Shown piece by piece: positions 47,415-58,408 of a stretch of 64,000 nucleotides of DNA. A program made the position numbers and the translations under genes. This DNA is from Erythrobasidium yunnanense (taxonomy: Eukaryota > Basidiomycota > Cystobasidiomycetes > Erythrobasidiales > Erythrobasidiaceae), in contig BCJC01000005.1 in NCBI GenBank assembly GCA_001600175.1, positions 1,158,471 through 1,222,470 on the forward strand, read 5' to 3'. The notes below the pieces were generated by a model, which worked only from the letters and a program-made list of their open reading frames with translations, ran no database searches and was not told the DNA's origin. How positions within the stretch are numbered: the stretch's first letter is position 1; each line of letters begins with the position of its first letter.

Positions 47415-48867
47415 ATGCGCTCCTTCACTGTCGCTGTAGCAGCGCTCGCCGCAATCGCAGCACCCATCCTTTCGGCTTCTGCAGGTCAGGGGTCCCACCA
47501 TCTCGGTGAAAGAGGTCTACTAGCAGCTCCTCTACGTTCGAGACATGGTGCTCGCTCGACCTCCAAAGCCGGTTCATCCCTTACTTCGCCCTCCAAGCGA
47601 AGCAGTACCCTCAAGAAGAGGAAGACGTGCAAGCCAAAGAAGTCAAACTCGGGAGGAGGATCTTCAACTTCGTCATCTTCAAATCCTTCATCGACTGGAG
47701 GCTCGTCTTCAGGCGGCTCCACTTCAGGAGGAAATGCAGACGCTGGAGTAGACTGGGACGTCAATGCCGAATTCCTCAAGACTAACAACATCATGATCGG
47801 TTTTCTACCTGACGACGGTTCAGGTGGTGGATCAGTCGATAGTCTCGCGGATATCAACAAGCTTCTGCCAGCCAAATCTGCCTGGTATGGACGCTACGCC
47901 CAAGTCACGAACGGGAAGACGTTCGATGGATCTCAACTCTACTCCGTTCTTGACGACGTGAAAGCCTCTGGATCCATTCTTGCTGCATCCGTCATGCCTT
48001 ATGGAACTTGGTACGGCTTGACAGAGTCGGACAACCGAAACGCAGTCGCAATCGCCAGGGTATGCAATGACATCTACAAGAACCACGGTGTAGAAGTATG
48101 GCTTCGTTTTGCACACGAGATGAACTGGTAGGTCGGGGATTTTTCAGATTGGCGGATACCTCCTAAGCCTCCCTTTCCATAGGTATCAAACCGATGGAAC
48201 ATACTCTGGAGGCGTCTCAGACTTCCAGACCGGCTGGAAGGTGCTCTCTGCCGCTATTGAAGAACATGCGCCCGAGACGAAGCTATGGTGGAGTCCCAAT
48301 GTCGGTAGTGACGCAGACTACGAGAAGTACTGGCCTACATCCGGAAGAGTCGATGTCGTCGGCTTTGACTGGTACCCCAACGAGGCTTCCACATCTTTCG
48401 TCGACAGAGCAAAGCCCTTCCATGATAAATACGCTACGAATGGAAGAATTATGTGCCAAGGCGAGACTGGCTTGCATTACACGGGAAGTTACGAGGAACG
48501 TATGCAGTGGGTCAAGAGTCTGTCAAGCGCAGAGACGCAGTCCGCGCTACCGAATTATGTTGGCTGGATGTGGTGTAAGTCGCCTTCCAATTATTGCCCT
48601 GAGTGCATAAAGCTGATCCGCTTCATATCATGCAGTTAACTACGACAGTATGCTACCCCGTCCTCTCTGTCTTGTAGACCCGACTGACTTGTTTTCCTCC
48701 AGAATTCGAAAACGGTCGACAGGTCGAGTAGGTCGATCGCGCTATAGCGGAGTAACGGTCAGTCACTGACTGTTCTATTGCTGTACAGCTTCAAGATCAT
48801 CAAGCCCAAGGAGTCCGTCTCCTCCGGCATCAACGCCATGGCAGTTTCTTTCTTCAAGTCTGGGTGA
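47415..48867 (+). CDS. Secreted GH26-like glycoside hydrolase, copy A
   Basis: Five exons are proposed: 47415-48127, 48183-48574, 48636-48647, 48703-48727 and 48789-48867, giving 406 residues. A signal peptide (SFTVAVAALAAIAAPILSAS) precedes a basic, Ser/Gly-rich linker with dibasic sites. The catalytic domain follows. Clan GH-A GH26 features are visible: acid/base Glu235 in RFAHEMNWY, then LWWSPNVGSDADYEKYWP, GRVDVVGFDWYP, and a candidate nucleophile Glu332 in CQGETGLHY. GH26 enzymes are mostly beta-mannanases; the substrate here is unproven. Exon 3 is 12 nt. Unlike copy B it lacks the intron before YAQVT but has an extra one inside the motif NYDKFENG. Confidence 0.8.
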
Positions 48868-49734
48868 AAGGCTAGGCAGCAGGTCTACAAGCAGTATTCA
48901 CGACACAACACGACTACGACTAAGTTCTCTGAGGGGCATGCTCGCATTTGGTTCGAGCAAGACGGGGTTCACAATAGACACGACTTTCACATCAGCGCAT
49001 TCACTACCTTCTTTTGGCTACTCTCACCTCACACCATCAACATGGACTGGCTTTCCTCTGCTTGATGCTACTTCCTTCACTTTCTAAGCATGGCTGTGCT
49101 TCCTTCGCTGCGGATAGGCAACCCGAGCGGTTCTTCCTTCCTCCGATCCTTTTCTTCTCGGCATACAGAGCCCCAACTTGACGTTGTCTATCATTCATGC
49201 TACCTTTTTCCTCCCTCTTCACTTCCTGCTGTTACTGCGCATGTAGCTTTATCACATTTCAATTCAATTTTCACTGCTCCTGCAAATCTAATGCTGATAG
49301 TACTTGAGTGATGAGCTGAGTGTGGTTTCAGGCTGACATTACTACCTTCCTGCTTCTGTAACTTATGCATATCTGACCTCCTCAGTGGCGTGCCGCATTA
49401 CCGTTAGGCACGACCCTTTGGCTTGGACCCCCTTCCCAAGGATGGCGTCCTGCAAATTTCATGCAAACCCCGATCTTTTTGTTCTTGGAGCTTGGCTGGC
49501 TGCTTCTTTCCTTCCTACCATATCGCTCCTCTTTCCTTTCCACCCTTCCTCTCTTCCATCTGGGCAAAACATTGGACGCCTCGACGCTCAAGCACACTCT
49601 CTCAAAGGCCCGTACAAACAGTGAGGAAATTCGGCCAAACTTGACGTAGGTATGACCTTGTGCTGATGCAAAGCTGTGCAGTCTTATCCAACCATCTACG
49701 ACCTCTGCTTCTGATCTATCTCACGAACTCGACA
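48868..49734. other. Intergenic between the GH26-like copies
   Basis: About 870 bp with no supported gene. C/T-rich tracts near 49500-49560 lie on the plus strand upstream of copy B and resemble those upstream of copy A. Confidence 0.4.
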
Positions 49735-51232
49735 ATGCGTTCTACATTCTTCGCATCGGTCGCCATGGCCTTCTTGGCCGCCTCCGCTCTCGCTCACTCC
49801 CCTGCTGGCCATGGGAATGGGAACAAGAGACATCTGGCAGCTGCTCCTCCTCGTTCTCGTCATGCCGCAAGGACGCATCGTGCTGAACGTGCGCCAGAGC
49901 CCGCTTCTACCGTCAACCCTTCTACGACCAAACAGTCCAAGCTCAAGACCAAGAAGAGCGCCTTGAAGTCCAAAAGCAAGAGAGGGACATGCAAATCTCC
50001 AAAGCCCAAGCCTTCGCAGTCGACAGATTCAAATGCAGGCCAAACGATCGGAGACATTACGCCTGACCAAAGCGATTCAAACGACCTGAGCGCAGGCGCT
50101 GATGGAGCATCTGAATTCCTGAAGTACGACAGGATATTCGCGGGTTTCCTGCCTGACGATGGCTCCGGCGGTGGTTCCAAGATGTCTATGGCCGACATCA
50201 ACAAGCTTTTGCCTGCAAAGTCTGCTTTCTACGGACGGTGAGTGCTTTCTAATGTTGTCTCATCTGTTTCTTGCATGCTAAATCGGTGCGTCTTGTACAG
50301 ATACGCTCAAGTCACGCAAGGCAAGACTTTCGATGGCTCGCAGATCCGCTCGGTCATGGACGATGTCGTAGCAAGCGGAGGTGTACTTGCTGCATCTATT
50401 ATGCCCTATAAGACCTGGGACGGTCTCACAGACAAGGACAACCGGAACGCTGTCGCTATCGCCAAGTTCTGCGCCGAGATGGCGAAAGAGCACGGTGTTG
50501 AAGTCTGGCTTCGCTTCGCTCACGAGATGAACTGGTAGGTTCTCTTACGTCTATGCATGATGACAAGACAGCTGAAACGGTCGGTATCTGCAGGTATCAG
50601 CAAGACGGCACTTACTCTGGCGGAGTTGACGACTTCCAGACTGGATGGAGGGTTCTTTCAGCCGCTATCGAGGAGCACGCACCTGAAACCAAGATGTGGT
50701 GGTCTCCCAACGTCGGCTCAATGGATGCTTACAAGAAGTACTACCCCAAGAGCGGCCGTGTCGACCTTGTCGGATTCGACTTCTACCCTAAAAACAGCGG
50801 AGACATGAAGTTCCTCGAGCATGCAAAGGCCTTCCATGATGAATTCACTACGGATTCGATTCAGATGATCCAAGGAGAAACTGGCCTCCAGTACCATGCT
50901 TCAGACGAAGACAAGATGGAATGGGTTCGTCAGCTCTCTTGCAAGGAGACTCAAGATGCTCTCCCGAATTACATCGGCTGGCAATGGTGTACGTTTGACC
51001 TGTCTCACAGTCACAACCGAATTTCACTGAGCGATTCTATCCTATGACACGTAGTTAACTACCAAAAGTACGAGAACGGCAAGGATCTTAAGTGAGTCTA
51101 ACTTCGCTTACCATGCATTGTGCAACATTGTACTTACCGACACTACCGTGCTACAGCTTCAAAATCGTCGAGCCAAAGTCAGGACCGAGCGACGGCATCA
51201 ACGGTCGATTCCTTTCTTACAAGGCGAACTAA
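49735..51232 (+). CDS. Secreted GH26-like glycoside hydrolase, copy B
   Basis: Five exons are proposed: 49735-50237, 50301-50534, 50594-50988, 51055-51091 and 51157-51232, giving 414 residues. The start at 49735 gives a clear signal peptide (RSTFFASVAMAFLAASALAH); an upstream in-frame ATG at 49660 would bury it. A Lys/Ser-rich linker follows, then the GH26-like domain. It has Glu243 in RFAHEMNWY, MWWSPNVGSMDAYKKYYP, GRVDLVGFDFYP and Glu341 in IQGETGLQY. Identity with copy A is high across the catalytic domain and low in the linker, indicating a tandem duplication with a fast-changing N-terminal region. It has an intron in the codon before YAQVT that copy A lacks. Confidence 0.8.
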
Positions 51233-51917
51233 GTGTAGATGGCCGAAGGGATGCAGGGAACACTATGGGTAACGGTTTGCAGGAAACTCGACGAACGAGG
51301 CACGATTCTACTATGTACAAGACCTACCTGCCGATGACTGGGATCAAGCGCATGGTTTGTAGCATCTCTATCTCTATCAGATGATCTTCACTGTGTGGAG
51401 CATCACATTCTTTTGCTCGTATCGTTCGAACTTGGCGCCTGCCGAGCAGGTCTGTCTACCTATGCCTTGACGGCAATCACTATTTTCGTTGTTGGAGCTA
51501 GACCTTCAGTGAATGTCACTCTTACAATCAATTTTGTTCTGGCTTTTCCCAGTTGCTCAAGTAGATCCGAAAACCAAGCCTATACCTTTCTCTTTTTCTC
51601 CAAATTGTATTTCGCCTCGCTTATTGTATCTCGCGCTCTCTACACCTTCTCAAGAGTGCGAGACCTATCTGCGTATACAGGCTAGAGCTTGAGAACTACT
51701 CATCGTCCGCTAAGCTGGGAACATCGGACGCGCGCGCGAAAAAAGCGACGAAAAACCTTGAAGATGGATCCCTTACCGTAGTAGGGCAAATACCGACAGA
51801 GCATATACCTTTTAGAATGTATGGGATGATGTTGTGCTGCTCGTAACGCGGTTATTCCAGCTACTTTCCCTGCTTTCTTGTCGTTTTGACCTTTTTGCGA
51901 TAACTGACGATGAAGCC
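51233..51917. other. Intergenic between GH26-like copy B and MLH1
   Basis: About 685 bp with no supported gene. It should hold the hydrolase 3' end and the MLH1 promoter. A CGCGCGCG run lies at about 51729-51737. Confidence 0.4.
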
Positions 51918-54685
51918 ATGTCCGATGCGCCGGTAGCATCAACGAGCAGCGCTCAGCTGCCAGACAATGGCGCATCTACTTCTGCTGCTGCTGCGAACTC
52001 TGCGAATGAAGGCCAGCGGATCATCAGGCTGTCTGAAGATACGATAAATCGAATTGCAGCTGGCGAAGTGAGCTGGAACCATCAGCAAGATCTTCCGCAC
52101 ATCATCTAAACGTATGGACGTCAGGTCGTCCAACGCCCTTCATCAGCCTTGAAAGAGCTGCTCGAGAACTCGATTGACGCGGGCAGCACAAACATCAAAG
52201 TCCAAGTCAAGGAAGGCGGTCTGAAGGTGCTGAGCATACAGGACAACGGATCAGGAATTAAAGCAAGCCCGTCACAACCCTGAAGAAACACTCGAATTGC
52301 CGGCTGACGCCTGGAAGTCCAGAAAGCCGACTTACCGCTCCTTTGCGAGAGATTCGCTACATCGAAGCTCAAAACGTATGATGACCTATCGAGCATTGCG
52401 ACCTATGGCTTTCGAGGAGAAGCTCTGGCCAGTATCAGTCACGTCGCACATGTTACTGTTACTACCAAGACTCGCGAAGATAGCTGCGGGTACAAGTAGG
52501 TAGAACAAGACTGTCAGTGGTAACAGTACTGACTTCTTCTTGCACAGGGCGCGCTATCGAGATGGAAAGCTGGTACCGCTACTAGACGCTTCTACAACTG
52601 CAGAGCCGAAAGCTGCGCCTTCAAATGATGGAACACTGATTCTGGTGAGGGATATATATTTGAAAGACGACACGTAATACTGAGGCGTGTGCTCTTAGGT
52701 AGAAGACCTGTTCTACAACACGCCTACTCGCAAGAAAGCCTTAAAATCTTCTTCGGACGAATATGGTCGGATACTCGACGTCGTATCGAGGTATGCTATT
52801 CACAATGCGGGAATAGCCATGTCGTGTAAAAAAGTACGCCTCCCTTCAGCAGAACGAGTGGGATACCCAGCTTACATCGCCTTCCTATAGATCGGTGTCG
52901 CCTCTTCCGACCTGGTAACATCAACGACAGCAACAACTCTGGATGTCCTTGGACAAGTCTTCACTGACAGCATCAAGAAGGAGATGAACGAGCTGGCTTT
53001 CGAAAATGCCGAGTTCAGCTTTAGTTGCAAGGGCTACGTCTCAGGCGCAAACTACTCCGGCAAGAAAGGCACATACATTTTCTTCATCAACAGCAGGGCT
53101 CTTTATATCTTTGCCTTCTGATAAATTGGGCTGATTGTCGTCTACAGACCGTCTTGTCCACTGTACGCCTCTCAAGCGTAATCTTGAAGCTTTCTATACG
53201 ACTCTTCTTCCAAAAGGTGGCTCTCCCTTCGTCTATATCAGCCTGCAAATCCATCCGAGCAGAGTTGACGTGAATGTCAGTCCTACGAAATCCGAGGTAC
53301 ATTTCCTCGATCAAGAGGATATTATCGAAGTTATTTGCGAGCAGCTCCAGCAGAAGCTTGCAAGTGCCAATCAGTCAAGAACATTCACTATCCAGACGCT
53401 ACTGCCAGGAGCGGGCCCAGCTCTGACAGCTCCCAGTAGACCGACTGTATACAAATCGAGCGAGACAGAACCGACGCGACGTCCTTCTAGCAGCAAGCTT
53501 CCGCCTCAAAAGCTTGTGCGGACAGATGCTTCAGCACAGACACTGGACGCGATGTTTGCTCAGACACCTGCTTTTGCCGAGAGCCAGGTGAACAACAATG
53601 TTACTCAAGCTGGGCCAAGCAAGCGAAAGTTGAACGAGATCATCGATGTAGAAGCTGAAGGAGATGCAAGGACGGCTGATGGGGCTATCATCGTGGACGA
53701 CGAGGCAGACTCCAGTATCGACCTCGATGACGATACAAGGAGCAAATACAGGGATGGAGACAGCCAAGCCGCTCCTGCCCAAAGTCAGAGAATCAAGTCG
53801 ACGAAGATTCCGACGTCCGCATGCGATTTGACAAGTATACAAGAGCTGCGAGCAGCACTCGTCGCGAACAGGCATGACGGTCTACATGCCGTGTTCAAAC
53901 AGCATACGTTGGTCGGGACGATCGATCTTTATACTGGACAATCACTTATTCAACACGATACTAAGCTATACCTCGTCAATCACAACGATCTCTGTGAGGA
54001 ATTGTTCTATCAGCTTGGCCTACGACAGTTTGGCGCATCCGGAAAGCTGCACCTCAAGCCTCCGCCCTCACTTCGCGAACTCCTAGAGATAGCTGTAGAC
54101 ACCGAGCCAAGCGTACAAGAAACGGGGATGTCGCCAGAAACAATCGTCGAAGTGAGCAGACCTCTTTCGCTACTGAAGCTTGAAGCTGACGCAGAAACCC
54201 AGCTTGTTCATAACTCCCTCGTGGAGAAGTACGAGATGCTCGAAGAATACTTCTCGTTGTCTATCGACCCGCAAGACGGTACTGTCGTTAGTCTACCGAT
54301 GGTCCTGCCTGGCTGGAACCCGAACCTCGACAAGCTGCCACTATGTAGGTCCGATTCCATCACGGGTCACTCAGCTACTGATGTCACTATAGTTCTCCTT
54401 CGTCTGGGAGTCGAGGTTGACTGGACTGGCGAGAAGGAGTGTTTCCAGTCCTTTCTACGCGAGATGGCCTTCTTCAACCAGCCCGAACCTATAGACGGCC
54501 CATCAGACGACGAAGAAATACGCCAACAACAGATTCAACAGCACGATACGCAGATCTGGCAGCTCAAGCACGTCGTTTTCCCTGCATTACGTTATCTCGA
54601 AGCTCCTGTAAGTCTGATTGACTCGAAGTCTGTAGTGCATGTAGCATCCCTAGAGAATTTATACAAGGTGTTTGAGAGGTGTTGA
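51918..54685 (+). CDS. MLH1: DNA mismatch repair protein MLH1
   Basis: Eight exons are proposed: 51918-52067, 52125-52262, 52323-52495, 52548-52644, 52699-52833, 52891-53092, 53148-54344 and 54393-54685, giving 794 residues. The GHKL ATPase motifs are intact: [40 protein letters not shown] and [14 protein letters not shown]. The middle is disordered and acidic. The C-terminal dimerisation domain ends LYKVFERC, the invariant MLH1 end, which rules out PMS1/MLH3. MLH1 partners Pms1 (MutL-alpha) in mismatch repair and Mlh3 in meiosis. Two introns appear to have GC donors: 52263 (AAA|GCAAGC) and 53093 (A|GCAGGG). In each case no GT donor exists nearby, and the GC junction restores conserved sequence (for the second, [15 protein letters not shown]). 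Confidence 0.95.
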
Positions 54686-54819
54686 TGTAGCATAGAAGAT
54701 GAAGCAATGATACCAATGCCCTGCTGGCTTTCTTTCCGGCAACGACGTCTCGTTCATCCCGACACCACAATAAATTCTTCGTACTCTCTGGCTTTTCTGA
54801 CAGATACATTTACTCTGCC

Positions 54820-56096
54820 ATGGCTCGACGAGGTCGCGTAGGAGCTGCTGCCCGAGAAGTATCGACCACCGCTTCATCGTCCGATGACGGCGATCAAGAC
54901 TACCTGGACAGCTCGACGCGGGCGCAAGTCCTCGAGATAGATGCAGCCTTCGATGAATTTGCCGGCGATGAAGAGCAGCAAAGAGCCGCCAAACGACGCA
55001 GGACCGATTCTAGCAGTGTCAGTGCTAAAGGAGACAGCAAAGGCAAAGGAAAGGCGAAAGCGAAAGATGAGGATACATCGATGGGAGGAGGATTCATACT
55101 GGAAGATGATGAAGCTGCAGATGCAATGGGAGGAGGCTTCCTGCCAGAAGAAGACGATGATGACGCTGGACCTTCTGGCCCGTCTTTCGGCCAAAAGAAC
55201 GACGACAATCCCACGAAGCCTGGCTACATTCTTCTTGAGAGTATACCACGAGCTCTCGAGCTGCTGGGGCTGGACGGCGATGATCCTTCCATACTTTCTA
55301 TCTTCGAGAATGCATCCGAGGAAGACGATGAAAGCAACAGTATAGTGAAGCGCAAGAACTTTATGCGCGTCACTGCTATTCTCGTAGCACAACGAGATGA
55401 GGACAAGGAGCTCGATACGCGATCTAAGAAAGTAACATCGGCTGGCAAGAAGGTACATTCTGGAGGAGGCAGAAGAAGAGCCGTCAGGCTCGATGTGGAT
55501 GAAGATATGGATGAGCACGATGATAGTGATCCGCTGGTGCTGTCAAGCGATGAAGAAGACGAGGAAGATCCAGATAACGAGGATTCAGACCCCTGGGCAG
55601 ACGAAGATGGCTTAGAGGGAGCATTCGGCAAAGGCCGTGAACCTAGTCCTGCATCTACGAGACGTACAACACGCTCCGTAGCGGATTCTTCCAAACTCGC
55701 ATCGCTACCTTCGGGATCATCTCCGCCTGCTCCTCCATCGGGCAGTAAAGCCAAAGGCAAGGCTAGAGCAGACGAATCAGTACCGGAGAGGAAGTTGAAG
55801 CTATCTGCAAAACAAGAGGAAGAGTGCGAGCGCATGTTTCAGCAATTCTTCCAGTCTACAGACAAGAGCAAGAACCGCTCGATCTCGATAGACGAGATAC
55901 GTTACGTCGCGACATTATTAAACGAAAAGCTGTCGGATGCAGATGTGAGTCTGGAATACCTGATGCGGCACAGTCAGAGGACTGATTGCGAGACTTGCAG
56001 GCGATCGAGATGCTGGAATATGCAACGAGCACGAAAGACAAGCGAGTCAACCTAGACGCTTTCTCTAGGATCATGGTAGATTGCAAAGCAGTCTGA
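54820..56096 (+). CDS. Acidic nuclear-type protein with calmodulin-like domain
   Basis: Two exons are proposed (54820-55944, 56001-56096), 406 residues. The N-terminal half is very acidic with basic patches (AAKRRRTD, KGKGKAKAKDED) and a repeated GGGF motif (MGGGFILEDD, MGGGFLPEED). PGYILLESIPRALELLGLDG with KRKNFMRVTAILVAQ looks like a first EF-hand pair. After an acidic insertion, a second pair reads EEECERMFQQFF, ISIDEIRYVATLLNEKLSDA, AIEMLEYATS and VNLDAFSRIMVD, which aligns with the calmodulin C-lobe. Calcium-loop residues are degenerate, so calcium binding is doubtful. Yeast Rad33, a Rad4 partner in excision repair, has a similar non-calcium calmodulin fold; orthology is only a guess. 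The start is 134 bp after the MLH1 stop. Confidence 0.65.
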
Positions 56097-56439
56097 ACAA
56101 GTAGCTGCTATAAATGCTTTCGAAATATGCTACATAATTACATGAAAAAGTATAGCGTGTATCTCCGCTGAAGCAGATAGAGACTACTGAATGAGCATGC
56201 GTGTATGCTACTGTTGATGTCGACAATACATTGCTTGCCGTGCTCAATGCTTGTTGCCGTTCTTGCATAGATACGCAATGCTGAAGGGTATCGATCGTGT
56301 GTACGAAGGGTATTGAACGGCATGAATATATATACTGATGTTGCTAATGTTGCTGATGCCTTGACTTGCAAGGCGAGGTGCGGTTGTATACTAAAACGAT
56401 AGGGTGAACAGATAGGATGCAGGGTTATAGGTGATCGAC
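56097..56439. other. Convergent 3' regions
   Basis: About 340 bp between the stop of the calmodulin-like gene and the stop of methyltransferase copy 1, which face each other. No gene is seen. Confidence 0.4.
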
Positions 56440-57753
56440 CTAGAAGTGTGGCACTTCCGGTTCCTGCTGGAGCTTCTTGACCCCTTCTATTTCGGCTTTC
56501 GGTGAATTTGCGGATCTGCTGTTGGAGCCAGAGCCTCTCCTCGCCTCTTCCGACTTTTTCTTGGCGACGACAATGAGGGATCTCACTTCCAGCTCTACTC
56601 CATTCGGATGATGTTCATCGAGATATTTCTCCAGCGCATCTGGTATCTGAGTAGCGTACGTCTCTGCCGTCTCTTTCCCGAATATGCGTCTTGTAAGATA
56701 GCGCACAACGGCCCCTCCGAACGTTTCTATGAACTGCATCTTCGTAAACGCATGAATAGCAGTAAATTCTTCGATCTTGATGTCTACAAAGCCAGCTTTG
56801 TCGAGCGTTTCTTGAACGAACGTCTGGTCATGCCAGGGTTTTTGGTTGGATAGATAGAGAAGGACGTCTTGTTCGTGTGGGAAGGAAGGCGCGCCCGGTA
56901 TAGTTGCAATCGCTGATCGGAGGAGGCAGATCCAAGATAGATAGCTCCAAGTCGTGAAACCGCATATGCCGCCAGGCTTCAAGACGCGTAAAATCTCTAC
57001 AGTAACAAGAAAGAGTAAGTTAGCGTGGCTCTAACTGTGGAGGTGGATAACTGCATACCGGCCAAGGTAGCTTCTGTATCTTTCGCCAGAGCGATGCCAA
57101 AGTTTGTCAAGACGTGCGAGAAATCTCGGTCGCACATTCCTTCCATTTTCTGTCAACCGTTCGCAATGTCAGCAGGCACTCCACAGTCGTCACAAGGATG
57201 AGGCTTACCTCCATGTTCATCTGTATTGTCATAACATGGCTTGCATTTGCCCATGTTTCCACTTTGCGAGTCGCCGAGCGTACTGCGGCTTCCGATACAT
57301 CCGCAGCGATGACTTGGAGGTTTTGAACTTTATGTTTAGGGAGCATATCGAATAGTAAAGCGGTGACTAGAGCAGAGCCTCCCGCAGCATTGTCGAGGAT
57401 CATCAAAGGTTCGCTTGGCCCATCCAGCAGTCCAGCAAGCTTGATCTGGACAAGCACAGCGTATCAGACGAGTATTCTGAATCTTTGTATGCTTGATTGA
57501 CGCGCACCATCTGCTGAGCAGGCAATTCAGGGACCCTCTCCGAGTCTGACAAAGGTTTCGTTTCGAAGTCATCGCCCAAGATGCCGTTATACTCTTTGAG
57601 TTCGTTGATGTTGTCTGTGGATGCGCATGCCAGTGATGCAGCGCTCGACATTGTCTTTGTCGAGATTGCGAGGTCCAGGAATTGGAAGGGAGCCAACCTG
57701 TCCTTGTCCCTTGTGTATTCGATGTCTCGGATGATCCGGCAGTTGAGCGTCAT
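56440..57753 (-). CDS. SAM-dependent methyltransferase, copy 1
   Basis: Four exons are proposed (57508-57753, 57209-57445, 57059-57149, 56440-56996), 376 residues from the ATG at 57753; a Met at 57651 would give a form 34 residues shorter. Class I Rossmann motifs are seen: motif I LMILDNAAGGSALVTALL, post-I VIAADVSEAAV, then FSHVLTNFGIALAKD and VLKPGGICGFTTWSYLSW. The C-terminal region has GAVVRYLTRRIFGKETAETY and a charged tail. This is the layout of type 11/UbiE-like small-molecule methyltransferases of fungi. The methyl acceptor is unknown. The neighbouring copy has the same exon phases and highly similar motifs, so the two arose by tandem duplication. Confidence 0.85.
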
Positions 57754-58408
57754 GACCTCACTTCAGCCTCGACCTTGACGGCGCAACGGGTTGTCAAGGG
57801 GGGAGGCCGTTGTCGTCAGGGGTAAATGGGAGGACAGGGGTAAGCCGGGTAAATTTGCGGGGTAAGTTTAGGGGTTGACGTCTTGCACCTCTTTAGAGTT
57901 TGTATTGAAGAAGAAGAAGAAGAAGGAGAAGAAGAAGAAGAGAGAAGACTTGCTGACTGCGTTACAATAATGCTTCATTCCTCCCCTGTGTTTTCCTGCA
58001 CGGCTGCGCGTGCCCTCGAGCCGACCTAGGCTGTTGGGGATTGAGAGTTCTCGCCCGATCACACAAGGGATTTTGACATAGCGGTGCAAGTAGCACGACT
58101 GTCGCATCCTGAGTTTCACTATTGGGCTTGACATTTGAAGAGCCAAAGCTTTTTGTCCTCTCTTAAGCTATCGCATCAAGGCTTATGCTTTTCCGGAAGA
58201 TCAAAAGCGACGATCAAGTGATGAGAAGCGCAGCTCAACCCAAGATGAGCTTGTTTACGCGTCACACCTTCGTTTTCCCCATCTATGATCTATAGGATAC
58301 ACAAACTCCGCTACAGGACTACCTACCAGTCTACTTGCCCAAACGACAGGAGCGTAATATACACATACAGATACCGCGCCAAATACACAGTGTCTATAGG
58401 AATCGACT
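57754..58408. promoter_or_regulatory. Intergenic between methyltransferase copies, with GAA repeat
   Basis: About 650 bp. It contains the promoter of copy 1 and the 3' end of copy 2. A (GAA/GAAG)n-rich tract lies at about 57907-57942. G-rich runs (GGGGTAA-like) occur at about 57797-57875. Neither is known to be functional. Confidence 0.5.
57907..57942 (+). repeat. Imperfect GAA trinucleotide repeat
   Basis: A run of GAAGAAGAAGAAG with GGAG interruptions in noncoding DNA, about 150 bp upstream of methyltransferase copy 1. It is a purine tract on the plus strand. Confidence 0.85.

Noticed and set aside
53105-53145. U12-type AT-AC intron in MLH1, suggested by ATATCTTT
   Set aside because: The junction it gives destroys the conserved N-N-R-L-V stretch, and no good U12 branch site follows. 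The GC-AG model fits exactly.
55224-55835. 203-codon Ser-rich minus-strand frame
   Set aside because: Antisense image of the acidic Asp/Glu/Ser coding sequence on the plus strand.
57907-57942. Polyadenine or retroposon tail
   Set aside because: The tract is a GAA-type microsatellite without an element body or target-site duplication.
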